Positions 41,452-49,162 of a DNA stretch of 64,000 nt are shown here, one piece after another. The stretch is taken from assembly GCA_963825565.1 (NCBI GenBank), contig CAWGTW010000001.1, positions 1-64,000 of the forward strand, in the 5' to 3' direction. The stretch's first letter is position 1; every line of letters begins with the position of its first letter. The position numbers were made by a program, and so were the translations under genes. The DNA comes from JBFGCT01 sp963825565. Lineage in GTDB: Bacteria; Actinomycetota; Acidimicrobiia; Acidimicrobiales; Ilumatobacteraceae. The notes below the pieces were generated by a model, which did not search any database, was not told the origin of the DNA, and worked only from the letters and a program-made list of their open reading frames with translations.

Positions 41452-43338
41452 TCAGGAGCCGTCGCCGACCGAGCCGTCGAAGTATCGTTCGGCGAGCGCC
41501 CACGCGTCCTGGCCGACCTTCGCCCCCATGATCCGGCCGCCCAGGTCGTCGGCGGGCACATGGATCCCGCCGTACAGCCGCGAGATGCCCGCCTGGTCGG
41601 CCGCGTCGCGGTACCCGGCCCACTGCAGGACGATGTCTTCACCCGGTCCGGCCTCGAACTCGAGGTCGCCGGCAGGGATCGTCCACGTGCCGAGTCCGCC
41701 GGGGAACCAGGGGCTGCCGGTCAACCCGGTCAGCACCTCGGCGCCCGCCCGCGAGAACGCGCTGTGCCCCGAGACGTAGCCGGCGAAGGCCGGGGTGACG
41801 AACGTCGTCTTCTGATACGGCACCCAGCTGACCGCCCGGATCCAGTCGACTCCCGCGGTCCCCGTCTCGGGGTTGCCGGGGTCGCCGGTCCAGGTCCGGA
41901 TCGCGATCTCCCCTTGGCGCCGGGCGAGGCGGGCGTGGCGCTCGCCCTCGGCGCTCGATTCGGGCGTCACGACCTCGATCAGGCCCGGGATCAGCGGAAG
42001 GCCGTCGGGATCGTACGACGGCCCGTCGGGGTCGGACGACTGCCCGAGCCCGCCCATGTAACGGATCATCGAGATCGGCCGGACGTAGTCGTAGTACCCC
42101 TTGGCGCCCCAGGCGGCCACCGCGGCGTCGTGCATCGCCCCATTGAGCGCGAAGTACATCTTCACGTCGTATTCCAGCCGGTCGACCTCCGGGCCGGCCC
42201 CGCCGATCCGCAACTCGACCGCTGGGTTGTCGGCCGCCGCGTTGGCGAACGTGTTCCAGTGGCCCGGCGGTGTCTCCGAGTTCGGCCCGTCGGCCCAGAA
42301 CTCGGCCAGCACCCGGGCGAAATCGGCGCGGGGCACGATCTCCGGTTCGTACGGCTCGCCGGTGACCGGGTTGACGTCGTAGCCCGTCCCGTCGTACGTG
42401 CCGAGCGGGTTGTTGCCGTCCGACGCGGGGGAGATGTCGATCATCACGCCGTCGGCCGGGTCGAGCAGGCTGCTGTCGCGGATCACCTGCACGGCCCCGT
42501 CCTTGAACGCGGCGTCGGTCTCGGGGTCGTCGAGGTACGGCGGGGGGCCGGGGTCGATCGGCAGGCCGGAATCGGGGTCGGGAGGGAGGGCGAACGGGGT
42601 GACGTACCCCCAGTGCGAGCCGACGAACTCCTGCTCGGCGGTGTCGAGCTCGAGCCCGTTCTGGGTGACCATGTCCTCGAACGCCAGCGGCTGCCACCGG
42701 TTCGGGTCGTTCATCTCGGTGCCGGCGGCGACGACGAGCATCGGCTCGTTGACCGGCTCGTAGTCGGGATCGCGGAACGTGTCGGCCTCGTTGGAGTTGT
42801 CGGTGAACCCGAACTCGATGATCGCCGCGGCGATGCGGTTGCCGAGCGCAGCGGGGGAGTCGCCGTCGGTCGTGACCACGTCGGTCCGATAGCACAGGGC
42901 TGCCATCGTCTCGTCGAGTTCGGCGAGCGTCTCGTCGGCCCCGAACCGGCTCTCGTACCGATGCGCGAGCAGCCGGTACGCGGCGTAGCTGATCGCCGTC
43001 TCGCGCGCCGCGGTCACGTCGCCGGCCGTATGGTCCTCGTCGACGAAATACCCGACCGCGGCGTCGTCGTACGCTGCCCACGCGTCCCACATCGCCGCCG
43101 ACACGTGGAACAGGTTGCGCGAGTGCATCGTCGGCGCCGGGAAGTCACGGCGGATTCCGTCGAGGAGCACCTCGTCCCACATCCGCGCCACCGACCAGCC
43201 GTCGGGGATCGAACGCTCACACCCGTCGACCTGCGGGTCGGCACCACCGTCGTCGCTCCCGCCGCAGCCGGCGGCCACCATCGCAAACGCTGCGGCAACC
43301 ACCAATCCCCGCCCCGCCCGTTGTGCTGCACGACTCAC
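41452..43338 (-). CDS. Vanadium-dependent haloperoxidase-like (PAP2 superfamily) lipoprotein
   Basis: 628 residues from GTG (VSRAAQRAGRGLVVAAAFAM), with a lipobox VAAGC, so exported and lipid-anchored. The vanadate/phosphate pocket of the PAP2/vanadium haloperoxidase family is recognisable at the C-terminal end: YYDYVRPISMIRYMGGLG, AGYVSGHSAFSRAGAEVL and YGGIHVPADDLGGRIMGAKV, giving the Arg and two His ligands. Length and the N-terminal helical region also fit this family. Activity could be halide oxidation or phosphatase-like. A longer upstream frame runs through arsC and is not real. Confidence 0.85.
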   Translation of the reverse strand: MSRAAQRAGRGLVVAAAFAMVAAGCGGSDDGGADPQVDGCERSIPDGWSVARMWDEVLLDGIRRDFPAPTMHSRNLFHVSAAMWDAWAAYDDAAVGYFVDEDHTAGDVTAARETAISYAAYRLLAHRYESRFGADETLAELDETMAALCYRTDVVTTDGDSPAALGNRIAAAIIEFGFTDNSNEADTFRDPDYEPVNEPMLVVAAGTEMNDPNRWQPLAFEDMVTQNGLELDTAEQEFVGSHWGYVTPFALPPDPDSGLPIDPGPPPYLDDPETDAAFKDGAVQVIRDSSLLDPADGVMIDISPASDGNNPLGTYDGTGYDVNPVTGEPYEPEIVPRADFARVLAEFWADGPNSETPPGHWNTFANAAADNPAVELRIGGAGPEVDRLEYDVKMYFALNGAMHDAAVAAWGAKGYYDYVRPISMIRYMGGLGQSSDPDGPSYDPDGLPLIPGLIEVVTPESSAEGERHARLARRQGEIAIRTWTGDPGNPETGTAGVDWIRAVSWVPYQKTTFVTPAFAGYVSGHSAFSRAGAEVLTGLTGSPWFPGGLGTWTIPAGDLEFEAGPGEDIVLQWAGYRDAADQAGISRLYGGIHVPADDLGGRIMGAKVGQDAWALAERYFDGSVGDGS

Positions 43339-43418
43339 GGATCGGACTCTATGGGCTCGGCCGGGGCCGTTGGTAGCGGCCACCGGTGCGTCGCGGCGGT
43401 GACCTCGCAGCGCACCGC

Positions 43419-43832
43419 TCAACCGTCGAGTTCGTCGAGCAGGTCGAGCACCTTTCGTTCGATCTCGTCGCGGATCGGGCGGACCGCCGGCACCCCCTGC
43501 CCGGCGGGATCGTCGAGCGGCCAGTCCAGGTATCTCGTGCCGGGGTAGTACGGGCACTCGTCGCCGCATCCCATCGTGATCGCCACGTCGGACGCCTCTG
43601 CGGCGGCATCTCCCAACTTCTTCGGATGAGCGCGCATCGCCCGCGGGTCGAGCCCACGCTCGAGCATCGCCTCCACGACCGATGGGTTGACGTCGTCGGC
43701 GGGTGCCGTGCCCGCCGAACGCACGACCACACGGTCGCCGCCGTGGTGCATGAGGAACGCCGCGGCCATCTGCGAACGGCCCGCATTGTGGATGCACACG
43801 AAGCGCACCTCGGGCCTGCGATCGGCGGTCAT
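43419..43832 (-). CDS. arsC: Arsenate reductase, LMW phosphotyrosine-phosphatase type
   Basis: 137 residues. FVCIHNAGRSQMAAAFL carries the C-x5-R-S phosphate loop and the HNAGRSQMA signature of arsenate reductases. ITMGCGDECPYYPGTRYLDW provides the second and third cysteine region (C-x3-C), and DWPLDDP the general acid. It reduces arsenate to arsenite using thioredoxin or mycoredoxin. The start overlaps the stop of the aquaporin remnant, so they were once co-translated. No arsenite pump or ArsR gene is present nearby. Confidence 0.88.
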   Translation of the reverse strand: MTADRRPEVRFVCIHNAGRSQMAAAFLMHHGGDRVVVRSAGTAPADDVNPSVVEAMLERGLDPRAMRAHPKKLGDAAAEASDVAITMGCGDECPYYPGTRYLDWPLDDPAGQGVPAVRPIRDEIERKVLDLLDELDG

Positions 43833-44050
43833 CACGAACTCCTTTGGTCAGGGAACAAGAGGCGCACGAGGACGAACGCGAGCACGGAACCGAGCAGCTG
43901 CATCGCGACGGGGGATCTGCGCCTTCGGGTTGGCGAAGCTGGTCGAGGACGTGAAGAAGTGGGTGCCGCCGATCCAGACGCCGGCCGCGACCGCGACGAC
44001 GTACGGCTTGCCGTAGCGCGACGCTCCGTAGATCACCGGCAACCACCCAT
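43832..44050 (-). pseudogene. Remnant of an aquaporin-type channel gene
   Basis: One frame reads VIYGASRYGKPYVVAVAAGV, then HFFTSSTSFANPKA, where the FANP box is the second pore loop region of aquaporins. Another frame gives the end SPVAMQLLGSVLAFVLVRLL then FPDQRSS and a stop at arsC. The first two thirds of the protein are missing and part of the pore loop is lost. Aquaporin genes often accompany arsC, where the channel exports arsenite. Confidence 0.65.
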
Positions 44051-44349
44051 CGCCTCCGCCGCAAGGCGCGCCAGCATCGGTGCCGGCGGTCGCTCGGAGG
44101 CGAAGGGGGCGTCGGAGGTGGTCACGGAGCAAGTACGGTGGTCGTCGTGCGGGCGGAGGGGTAACCCGCGTCCATCGACCAGGATCAATATGACCACCGA
44201 CATCGTCACCTCGAGTTCATCTGGAAGCGATGGCCTCGACGACGCCGGGGGCTGCCTGGCACCGTCCGCACTGGACGAGGTCGTCGACGCCCTCGCCGAC
44301 GTCACGACGACCGAAGCCGCCACGGCATCCGGCGCCGGCTGACCCGCCG

Positions 44350-45058
44350 ATGTGTGGCCGGTTCGTCTCGACGTCGCAGCCGGACAAGATCGCGGCCTAC
44401 TTCGGTGCCGAGGTGGCGATCGACGGTCTCGGCGAGAACTTCAACGTCGCACCGACGCAGGACATCTACGGCGTGGTCACCGGTTCCGACGGTGTCGCCC
44501 GTGTCGAGGCGTTCCACTGGGGGCTGATCCCGAGCTGGGCCAAGGACCGCAAGATCGCATCTCGGATGATCAACGCTCGCGCCGAGACGCTCGCCGAGAA
44601 ACCTGCCTACAAGGGATTGTTCAAGAAGAAGCGCTGCATCATCCCGATGGACGGCTTCTACGAGTGGCGGCCGGGCACCCCGGACGGACCGCTGAACGCC
44701 AAGGACAAGCCGCTCAAGCAGCCGATGTTCATCCACCGGCTCGACGGTGAACCGCTGGCGGTGGCCGGCCTGTGGTCGGCGTGGAAGGACCCCGCCGACC
44801 CGGAGGGACGGTTCCTGCACAGCGCGACCGTGGTCACCACCGCAGCGAACGCGACGATGGCGCCGGTCCACGACCGGATGCCTGCGCTCGTGCCCCCCGC
44901 CGCGCTGGGCCGAGTGGCTCGACCCGGCCAACGGCGACATCGAGTCGCTGGCCTCGGTGCTCGAGCCCCGCGACGACGGGATCCTGACGATGCATCCCGT
45001 GTCGACCGAGGTGAACAACGTCCGCAACAACGGCCCCGAGCTGCTCAGCCCGGCGTGA
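44350..45058 (+). pseudogene. SRAP (HMCES/YedK) family protein, one frameshift as sequenced
   Basis: Begins MCGRFVSTSQPDKIAAYFGA with the catalytic Cys2 that links to abasic DNA. The middle shows FNVAPTQDIYGVV, FHWGLIPSWAKDRKIASRMI, NARAETLAEKPAYKG and CIIPMDGFYEWRPG. A one-base excess near 44905 shifts the frame; the restored end reads PRWAEWLDPANGDIESLASV and TMHPVSTEVNNVRNNGPELL. HMCES/YedK proteins shield abasic sites in single-stranded DNA. The shift lies beside a C-run, so a sequencing error is quite possible. Confidence 0.8.
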
Positions 45059-45076
45059 GCGACCCGGCGTCGTGGG

Positions 45077-45472
45077 TCAGCCGAGTGCGTCGCGTATCCG
45101 CTGGGCGTTGGCCTCCAACTCGTCGCGATCGACGTGCGCCGCGGCGTTGGCGAAGCTGAGCTGGCCCATCTCGTCGGTCGGGATGACGTGGACGTGCGCG
45201 TGCGGCACCTCGTACCCGGCGATGATCACGCCGACGCGCGCACACTCGAACGCCCGACGCTGCGCCAGGCCGATCAACCTGGTCACATCGAACAGGTGGG
45301 CGGTCAGCTCCGCCGGTGCGTCGACCCAGTGGTCGACCTCCTCGATCGGCACGACGAGCACGTGCCCCGGTGCCATCGGATTGATCGACATGAAGGCGAC
45401 GCAGACGTCGTCACGCCAGACGAAGGTGCCCGGGAGGTCGCCCTCGATGATCTTGGTGAAGATGGTGCTCAT
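45077..45472 (-). CDS. HIT family protein (histidine triad)
   Basis: 131 residues: STIFTKIIEGDLPGTFVWRD at the start, APGHVLVVPIEEVDHWVD, and the triad VPHAHVHVIPTDEMG (HxHxHxx). This type hydrolyses nucleoside phosphoramidates or dinucleotides. The neighbouring pgsA-like gene diverges from it with only 47 bp between the starts. The start chosen gives MSTIFTKI; an in-frame extension upstream is Gly/Asp-rich and unlikely. Confidence 0.88.
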   Translation of the reverse strand: MSTIFTKIIEGDLPGTFVWRDDVCVAFMSINPMAPGHVLVVPIEEVDHWVDAPAELTAHLFDVTRLIGLAQRRAFECARVGVIIAGYEVPHAHVHVIPTDEMGQLSFANAAAHVDRDELEANAQRIRDALG

Positions 45473-45519
45473 CGATCGTTCGTCCCCGCCGCCGTCCCCG
45501 CCACAATACGCTGTCGGCC

Positions 45520-46182
45520 GTGACCGCACCCGAACCGGCTCCGGCGACGCCCGCCCCGAGAGCCCCGGCCGAGGGCATGGCACGGTTCCTCGACGGTGTC
45601 GTCACCGTGCCGAACGCGATCACGCTCGTCCGCCTGCTGCTGCTGCCGGTCTTCCTGTGGCTGCTGTTCGTCCAGGAGAACCAGGCGGCCGCAGCGTGGC
45701 TGCTCGGGGGGATCAGCGCGACCGATTGGGTCGACGGCTACATCGCCCGGAAGTACGACCAGGTCAGCGAGTTCGGCAAGGTCTTCGACCCGACGGTCGA
45801 CCGGCTGCTGTTCTTCGTCGCGGTTACCGCGATCCTGATCGACGGCTCGATGCCGGTGTGGTTCGGCGTGATCCTGCTCGCACGGGAGCTCGCGGTCGGG
45901 TTGATGATGATCATCGCCACGGTCGTCTACCGGATCGACCGCATCGACGTCACGTTCCTCGGCAAGCTGGCGACGTTCCTGCTGATGTTCGCCGTGCCCG
46001 GCTTCCTGATGGGCAGCAGCGACTTCCCCGGCGCAGCCGGGTTCGAGGTCGCCGCGTGGCTGATCGGCATCCCCGGACTCGCCCTCAGCCTGTGGACCGG
46101 TGTCGCCTACGTTCCGAAGGTTCGTGCCGGGTTGGCGGCCGTCCGCCAGGGATCGCGCCCGAGCTTTCCCGGCGGCGGCTGA
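45520..46182 (+). CDS. pgsA: CDP-alcohol phosphatidyltransferase (PgsA-like)
   Basis: 220 residues from GTG. The catalytic CDP-alcohol motif is complete: TDWVDGYIARKYDQVSEFGK and then VFDPTVDR, fitting D-x2-D-G-x2-A-R-x8-G-x3-D-x3-D. Around it are about five membrane helices (ITLVRLLLLPVFLWLLFV, LGKLATFLLMFAVPGFLM). Such enzymes make phosphatidylglycerol phosphate or a related lipid at the inner membrane. Synteny with the gcvH-garA block as in mycobacteria supports the PgsA-type assignment; the exact alcohol acceptor is inferred. Confidence 0.85.
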   Translation: MTAPEPAPATPAPRAPAEGMARFLDGVVTVPNAITLVRLLLLPVFLWLLFVQENQAAAAWLLGGISATDWVDGYIARKYDQVSEFGKVFDPTVDRLLFFVAVTAILIDGSMPVWFGVILLARELAVGLMMIIATVVYRIDRIDVTFLGKLATFLLMFAVPGFLMGSSDFPGAAGFEVAAWLIGIPGLALSLWTGVAYVPKVRAGLAAVRQGSRPSFPGGG

Positions 46183-46201
46183 TCTTGGCTACCGTGACCG
46201 C

Positions 46202-46582
46202 ATGAACATCCCCGACGAACTCCGCTATTCGACCGACCACGAGTGGGTTCGTGTCGACGGTGACGAGGTCACCATCGGGATCACCGACTACGCGCAGGAT
46301 TCACTCGGCGACGTCGTCTTCGTCGACATCCCCGCGATCGGGGCGGCACTGGCCAGCGGTGAGTCGCTGACCGAAGTCGAGAGCACGAAGTCGGTCAGCG
46401 AGATCTACGCCCCGGTGACCGGCACGATCTCGCGAGTCAACGGCAACCTCGAATCCGAGCCGGAGCTGCTCAACAGCGATCCGTACGGAACGGGATGGAT
46501 CTGCTCGATCACGATGTCCGACCCCGCCGAGCTCGACGAGCTCCTCGACGCCGCTGCCTACCGCACGCTCACCGAAGGCTGA
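46202..46582 (+). CDS. gcvH: Glycine cleavage system H protein
   Basis: 126 residues. DELRYSTDHEWVRVDGDEVT and ITDYAQDSLGDVVFVDIPAI are typical, and the lipoylated lysine lies in EVESTKSVSEIYAPVTG. GcvH carries the aminomethyl group between the P, T and L proteins. It is the first gcv gene here, 20 bp after pgsA, with gcvT and gcvP 7-12 kb to the right. Confidence 0.95.
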   Translation: MNIPDELRYSTDHEWVRVDGDEVTIGITDYAQDSLGDVVFVDIPAIGAALASGESLTEVESTKSVSEIYAPVTGTISRVNGNLESEPELLNSDPYGTGWICSITMSDPAELDELLDAAAYRTLTEG

Positions 46583-46584
46583 CG

Positions 46585-47070
46585 ATGACCACCTACGTGT
46601 TCTGCAACCAGTGTGGCCACCGCAACCCGCCAGAGAGCAGCTTCTGCTCCAGCTGCGGCTCCACGCTCGACTTCGTCGACGACCGCACGATCACGCTGGC
46701 CGCGGTCGACCCGCTCCAGGAGCCACCCGGCGGCGAGAGCGACGTGGTCGTTCCGATGGGCGAGCTGCCCGACGTCGGCGTGCTGATCGTACGGGCGGGG
46801 GCGCAGGCAGGTTCGAGGTTCTCCCTCGACGGCGAGCTGACCCGCCTCGGCCGGCACCCCGACAGCGAGATCAGCCTCGACGACATCACCGTGTCGCGGC
46901 GTCACGCCGACATCGAGCGGACACCGGAGGGCTACGTCGTCACCGACGCCGGCTCGCTCAACGGCACGTACGTCAACCAGGAGCGGATCGACAAGATGCT
47001 GCTGCGCCACGGCGACGAGCTGCAGATCGGCAAGTTCCGGCTCGTCTTCTTCGAGCGCGGCGATGGCTGA
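46585..47070 (+). CDS. garA: GarA-like FHA protein with an N-terminal zinc ribbon
   Basis: 161 residues. Residues 4-27 form a zinc ribbon with two Cys pairs, CNQCGHRNPPESSFCSSCGS. The C-terminal ~95 residues are an FHA phosphothreonine-binding domain: LTRLGRHPDSEISLDDITVS, RRHADIERTPEGYVVTDAGS and LNGTYVNQERIDKM. In mycobacteria GarA in this position controls glutamate metabolism and bears an N-terminal phosphorylatable Thr pair; here that region is replaced by the zinc ribbon and DDRTITLAAVD. It starts 2 bp after gcvH and overlaps merR by 8 bp. Confidence 0.85.
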   Translation: MTTYVFCNQCGHRNPPESSFCSSCGSTLDFVDDRTITLAAVDPLQEPPGGESDVVVPMGELPDVGVLIVRAGAQAGSRFSLDGELTRLGRHPDSEISLDDITVSRRHADIERTPEGYVVTDAGSLNGTYVNQERIDKMLLRHGDELQIGKFRLVFFERGDG

Positions 47071-47944
47071 GCAACCGGCCCGCGGCGCCACTGCGAGCCA
47101 CCTGTCGATCGGCGAGGTGCTCGGGCTCCTCCTCGAGGAGTTCCCCGACATCACGATCTCCAAGATCCGGTTTCTCGAGAGCCAGGGGCTGATCGACCCC
47201 GAGCGGACACCGTCGGGTTACCGCAAGTTCTACGACGACGACGTGGAGCTCCTGCGCTGCATCCTGCGCGAGCAGCGGGAGAACTACCTGCCGCTGAAGG
47301 TGATCAAGGACCGGCTCGACTCCGGCGAGATCGACCCGACCGGGGAGACCGAGCGGCCGCGCGGGATCCGCAACGTGTCGGAGGTCAACAGCCATCCGAG
47401 CGCCCACCGGGCGCGCGCCGACGGCGCCGACAACGACCACCAGGGAGCGACCGGAGTCGCGGCGTTCTTCGCCGCGAGCCCGACCGGCGAACCGACGAGC
47501 GAACCGACGAGCGAACCGTCAAACGGAGCTCCGGCGCGCGAGCAGACGCCGTCCGGCGGGTTGACCAGGCCCGGCCTCCGGCTCACCGCGGACGAGATCC
47601 GTTCGATGGCCGGCCTCACTGCGACCGAGCTCGACGACCTGCTGTCGTACGGCGTCATCGCTCCCGGACCCGGTGGCGACTACGGCGAGGACGCGCTCGA
47701 GGTCGCCACGATCTCCAAACGGTTCCTCGACGACGGGGTCGATGCGCGGCACCTGCGCGGGTGGCGAGTGGCCGCCGACCGCGAGGCGGGGTTGTTCGAG
47801 CAGCTGATCCAACCGTTGATCCGCCAACGGAACCCGACCTCGCACGCGGCAGCGCTCGCCCGGCTCGCCGAGCTCGAACAGCTCGGCGGGAACCTGCGCT
47901 CGGCGATGATGCGCACCGCCCTCGCGCCGCACCTCGCCGACTGA
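47063..47944 (+). CDS. MerR family regulator (first of two)
   Basis: 293 residues. The N-terminal MerR winged helix is clear: LSIGEVLGLLLEEFPDITIS, KIRFLESQGLIDPERTPSGY and RKFYDDDVELLRCILREQRE. A low-complexity linker with GEPTSEPTSEPS follows, and then a helical C-terminal region (LTATELDDLLSYGVIAPGPG). It matches the order of the mycobacterial garA-adjacent MerR protein, whose ligand is unknown. It overlaps the garA-like stop, so the two are translationally coupled. Confidence 0.88.
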   Translation: MAEQPARGATASHLSIGEVLGLLLEEFPDITISKIRFLESQGLIDPERTPSGYRKFYDDDVELLRCILREQRENYLPLKVIKDRLDSGEIDPTGETERPRGIRNVSEVNSHPSAHRARADGADNDHQGATGVAAFFAASPTGEPTSEPTSEPSNGAPAREQTPSGGLTRPGLRLTADEIRSMAGLTATELDDLLSYGVIAPGPGGDYGEDALEVATISKRFLDDGVDARHLRGWRVAADREAGLFEQLIQPLIRQRNPTSHAAALARLAELEQLGGNLRSAMMRTALAPHLAD

Positions 47945-48044
47945 TGCCCTCGACCGGACCGGTCGGCCGCGGGTCGGCTACCGGCTCGAAAGAAGTTCCC
48001 GAGCCGAGACCACACGCCGCGGGCGGGAGGGGTACGCTCGGCTC

Positions 48045-48533
48045 GTGGTCCCGCTGGAGCTCGTCGGCGTCCGGGTGGAAATCCCGGCCAACACGCCCAT
48101 GGTGCTGCTGCGCGAGCAGGACGGTCGGCACCGGCTGCTGCCGATCTACATCGGCAGCCCCGAGGCGTCGGCGATCCACTACGCGCTCGAAGGGGTCGAG
48201 CCGCCGCGGCCGATGACCCACGACCTGTTCCTGCTCGCGCTCGACGAGCTCGGCGCCGAGATCACCAAGGTCGTCGTCACCGAGATGCGCGATCGGACCT
48301 ATTACGCAGAGCTGCACCTCGCGTCGCCGAGCGGCGACAAGGTGATCTCCTGCCGGCCGTCCGACGCCATCGCCCTTGCCGTCCGTTGCGCCGCCCCGCT
48401 GTTCGCCTACGAGTCGCTGATCGACGAGGTCGGCCAGGAACCGCCGGCCGAGCCCGAGGACGAAGCCGAAGAGATCATCGACGAGTTCAAGGACTTCATC
48501 GAGAACGTGTCCCCGGAGGACTTCGGGGCCTAG
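48045..48533 (+). CDS. Bifunctional nuclease family protein (DUF151)
   Basis: 162 residues from GTG with GGGAGGGG upstream: PLELVGVRVEIPANTPMVLL, GRHRLLPIYIGSPEASAIHY and PMTHDLFLLALDELGAEIT. This is the DUF151 fold, reported to have DNase/RNase activity in some members; the conserved actinobacterial neighbour of the gcvH-garA-merR block. It has an acidic C-terminal tail (EDEAEEIIDEFKDFIENV). Confidence 0.9.
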   Translation: MVPLELVGVRVEIPANTPMVLLREQDGRHRLLPIYIGSPEASAIHYALEGVEPPRPMTHDLFLLALDELGAEITKVVVTEMRDRTYYAELHLASPSGDKVISCRPSDAIALAVRCAAPLFAYESLIDEVGQEPPAEPEDEAEEIIDEFKDFIENVSPEDFGA

Positions 48534-48634
48534 CACGACGCCCCGCACATCGTCCCCACCGCACTCGCGGCGCCGGTCGATGTCGCGCACTGCCAAGGCC
48601 ACGAACCTCCCTGGGGAGAGCCGCCCGCGGAGGC

Positions 48635-49075
48635 TCAGTGGGTGGCGGCCCAGATGAACTCGCAGACCGCTTCGAGGCCGGCCATGTAGTCGGCGCCCAT
48701 CAGCGTCTCGCCGGTCAGGCCGCCCATCACGGAGAACTTGTACTTCTCGTTGGCGGTGTCGAATCGGATCTCGGGGATCGATCCCGACGTGATCGACGCG
48801 ATCTGGTGTGACAGCCCACCACCTGAGCCGTCGATCGACGACTTCGTGATCTCAGAGGCGCGAACCGAGATCGGCGAGCCCTTCGCCGCGAACTTGCGAT
48901 CGAGCTCGACCATGACGAGGCGCTGATCGGTGGCCCCGACGGCGAAGACCTTTCCCGAGAAGGCTGACTTCCGCGTCGCATGGATCGCTCCGGCCAACTG
49001 CTCACCGGGAACGAGTGCCGGCGTGAGCGCGTCGCGGACCCGCTGTGCTCCCTCTGCCTGCTTGTCGGCGAACAT
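48635..49075 (-). CDS. PH-like domain protein, candidate target of the LAL regulator
   Basis: 146 residues: MFADKQAEGAQRVRDALTPA, IHATRKSAFSGKVFAVGATD and QRLVMVELDRKFAAKGSPIS, with a strand-rich pattern including TDQRLVMV that matches bacterial PH-like domains. Substrate or ligand unknown. A near-perfect copy of the palindrome ATGAGTAGCCGGTACTCAT lies 58 bp upstream, the same spacing as at the regulator and the divergent operon, so it probably belongs to that regulon. Confidence 0.7.
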   Translation of the reverse strand: MFADKQAEGAQRVRDALTPALVPGEQLAGAIHATRKSAFSGKVFAVGATDQRLVMVELDRKFAAKGSPISVRASEITKSSIDGSGGGLSHQIASITSGSIPEIRFDTANEKYKFSVMGGLTGETLMGADYMAGLEAVCEFIWAATH

Positions 49076-49132
49076 CAGCGGAGTCCTCGTCGTCCCATTC
49101 GTTCGATCGAGCCACACCGCAGCCGCCACCGC

Positions 49133-49151
49133 ATGAGTAGCCGGTACTCAT
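49133..49151. promoter_or_regulatory. 19-bp palindromic operator, copy 1
   Basis: ATGAGTAGCCGGTACTCAT matches the operator at 51760-51778 in 18 of 19 positions. It lies 58 bp upstream of the PH-like gene starting at 49075 and just downstream of the LAL regulator's stop. Confidence 0.75.
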
Positions 49152-49162
49152 TTCGAGCGCCT

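Noticed and set aside
41338..43548. A long plus-strand frame over the haloperoxidase gene
   Set aside because: Antisense to a protein with a full catalytic pocket and a lipoprotein signal.
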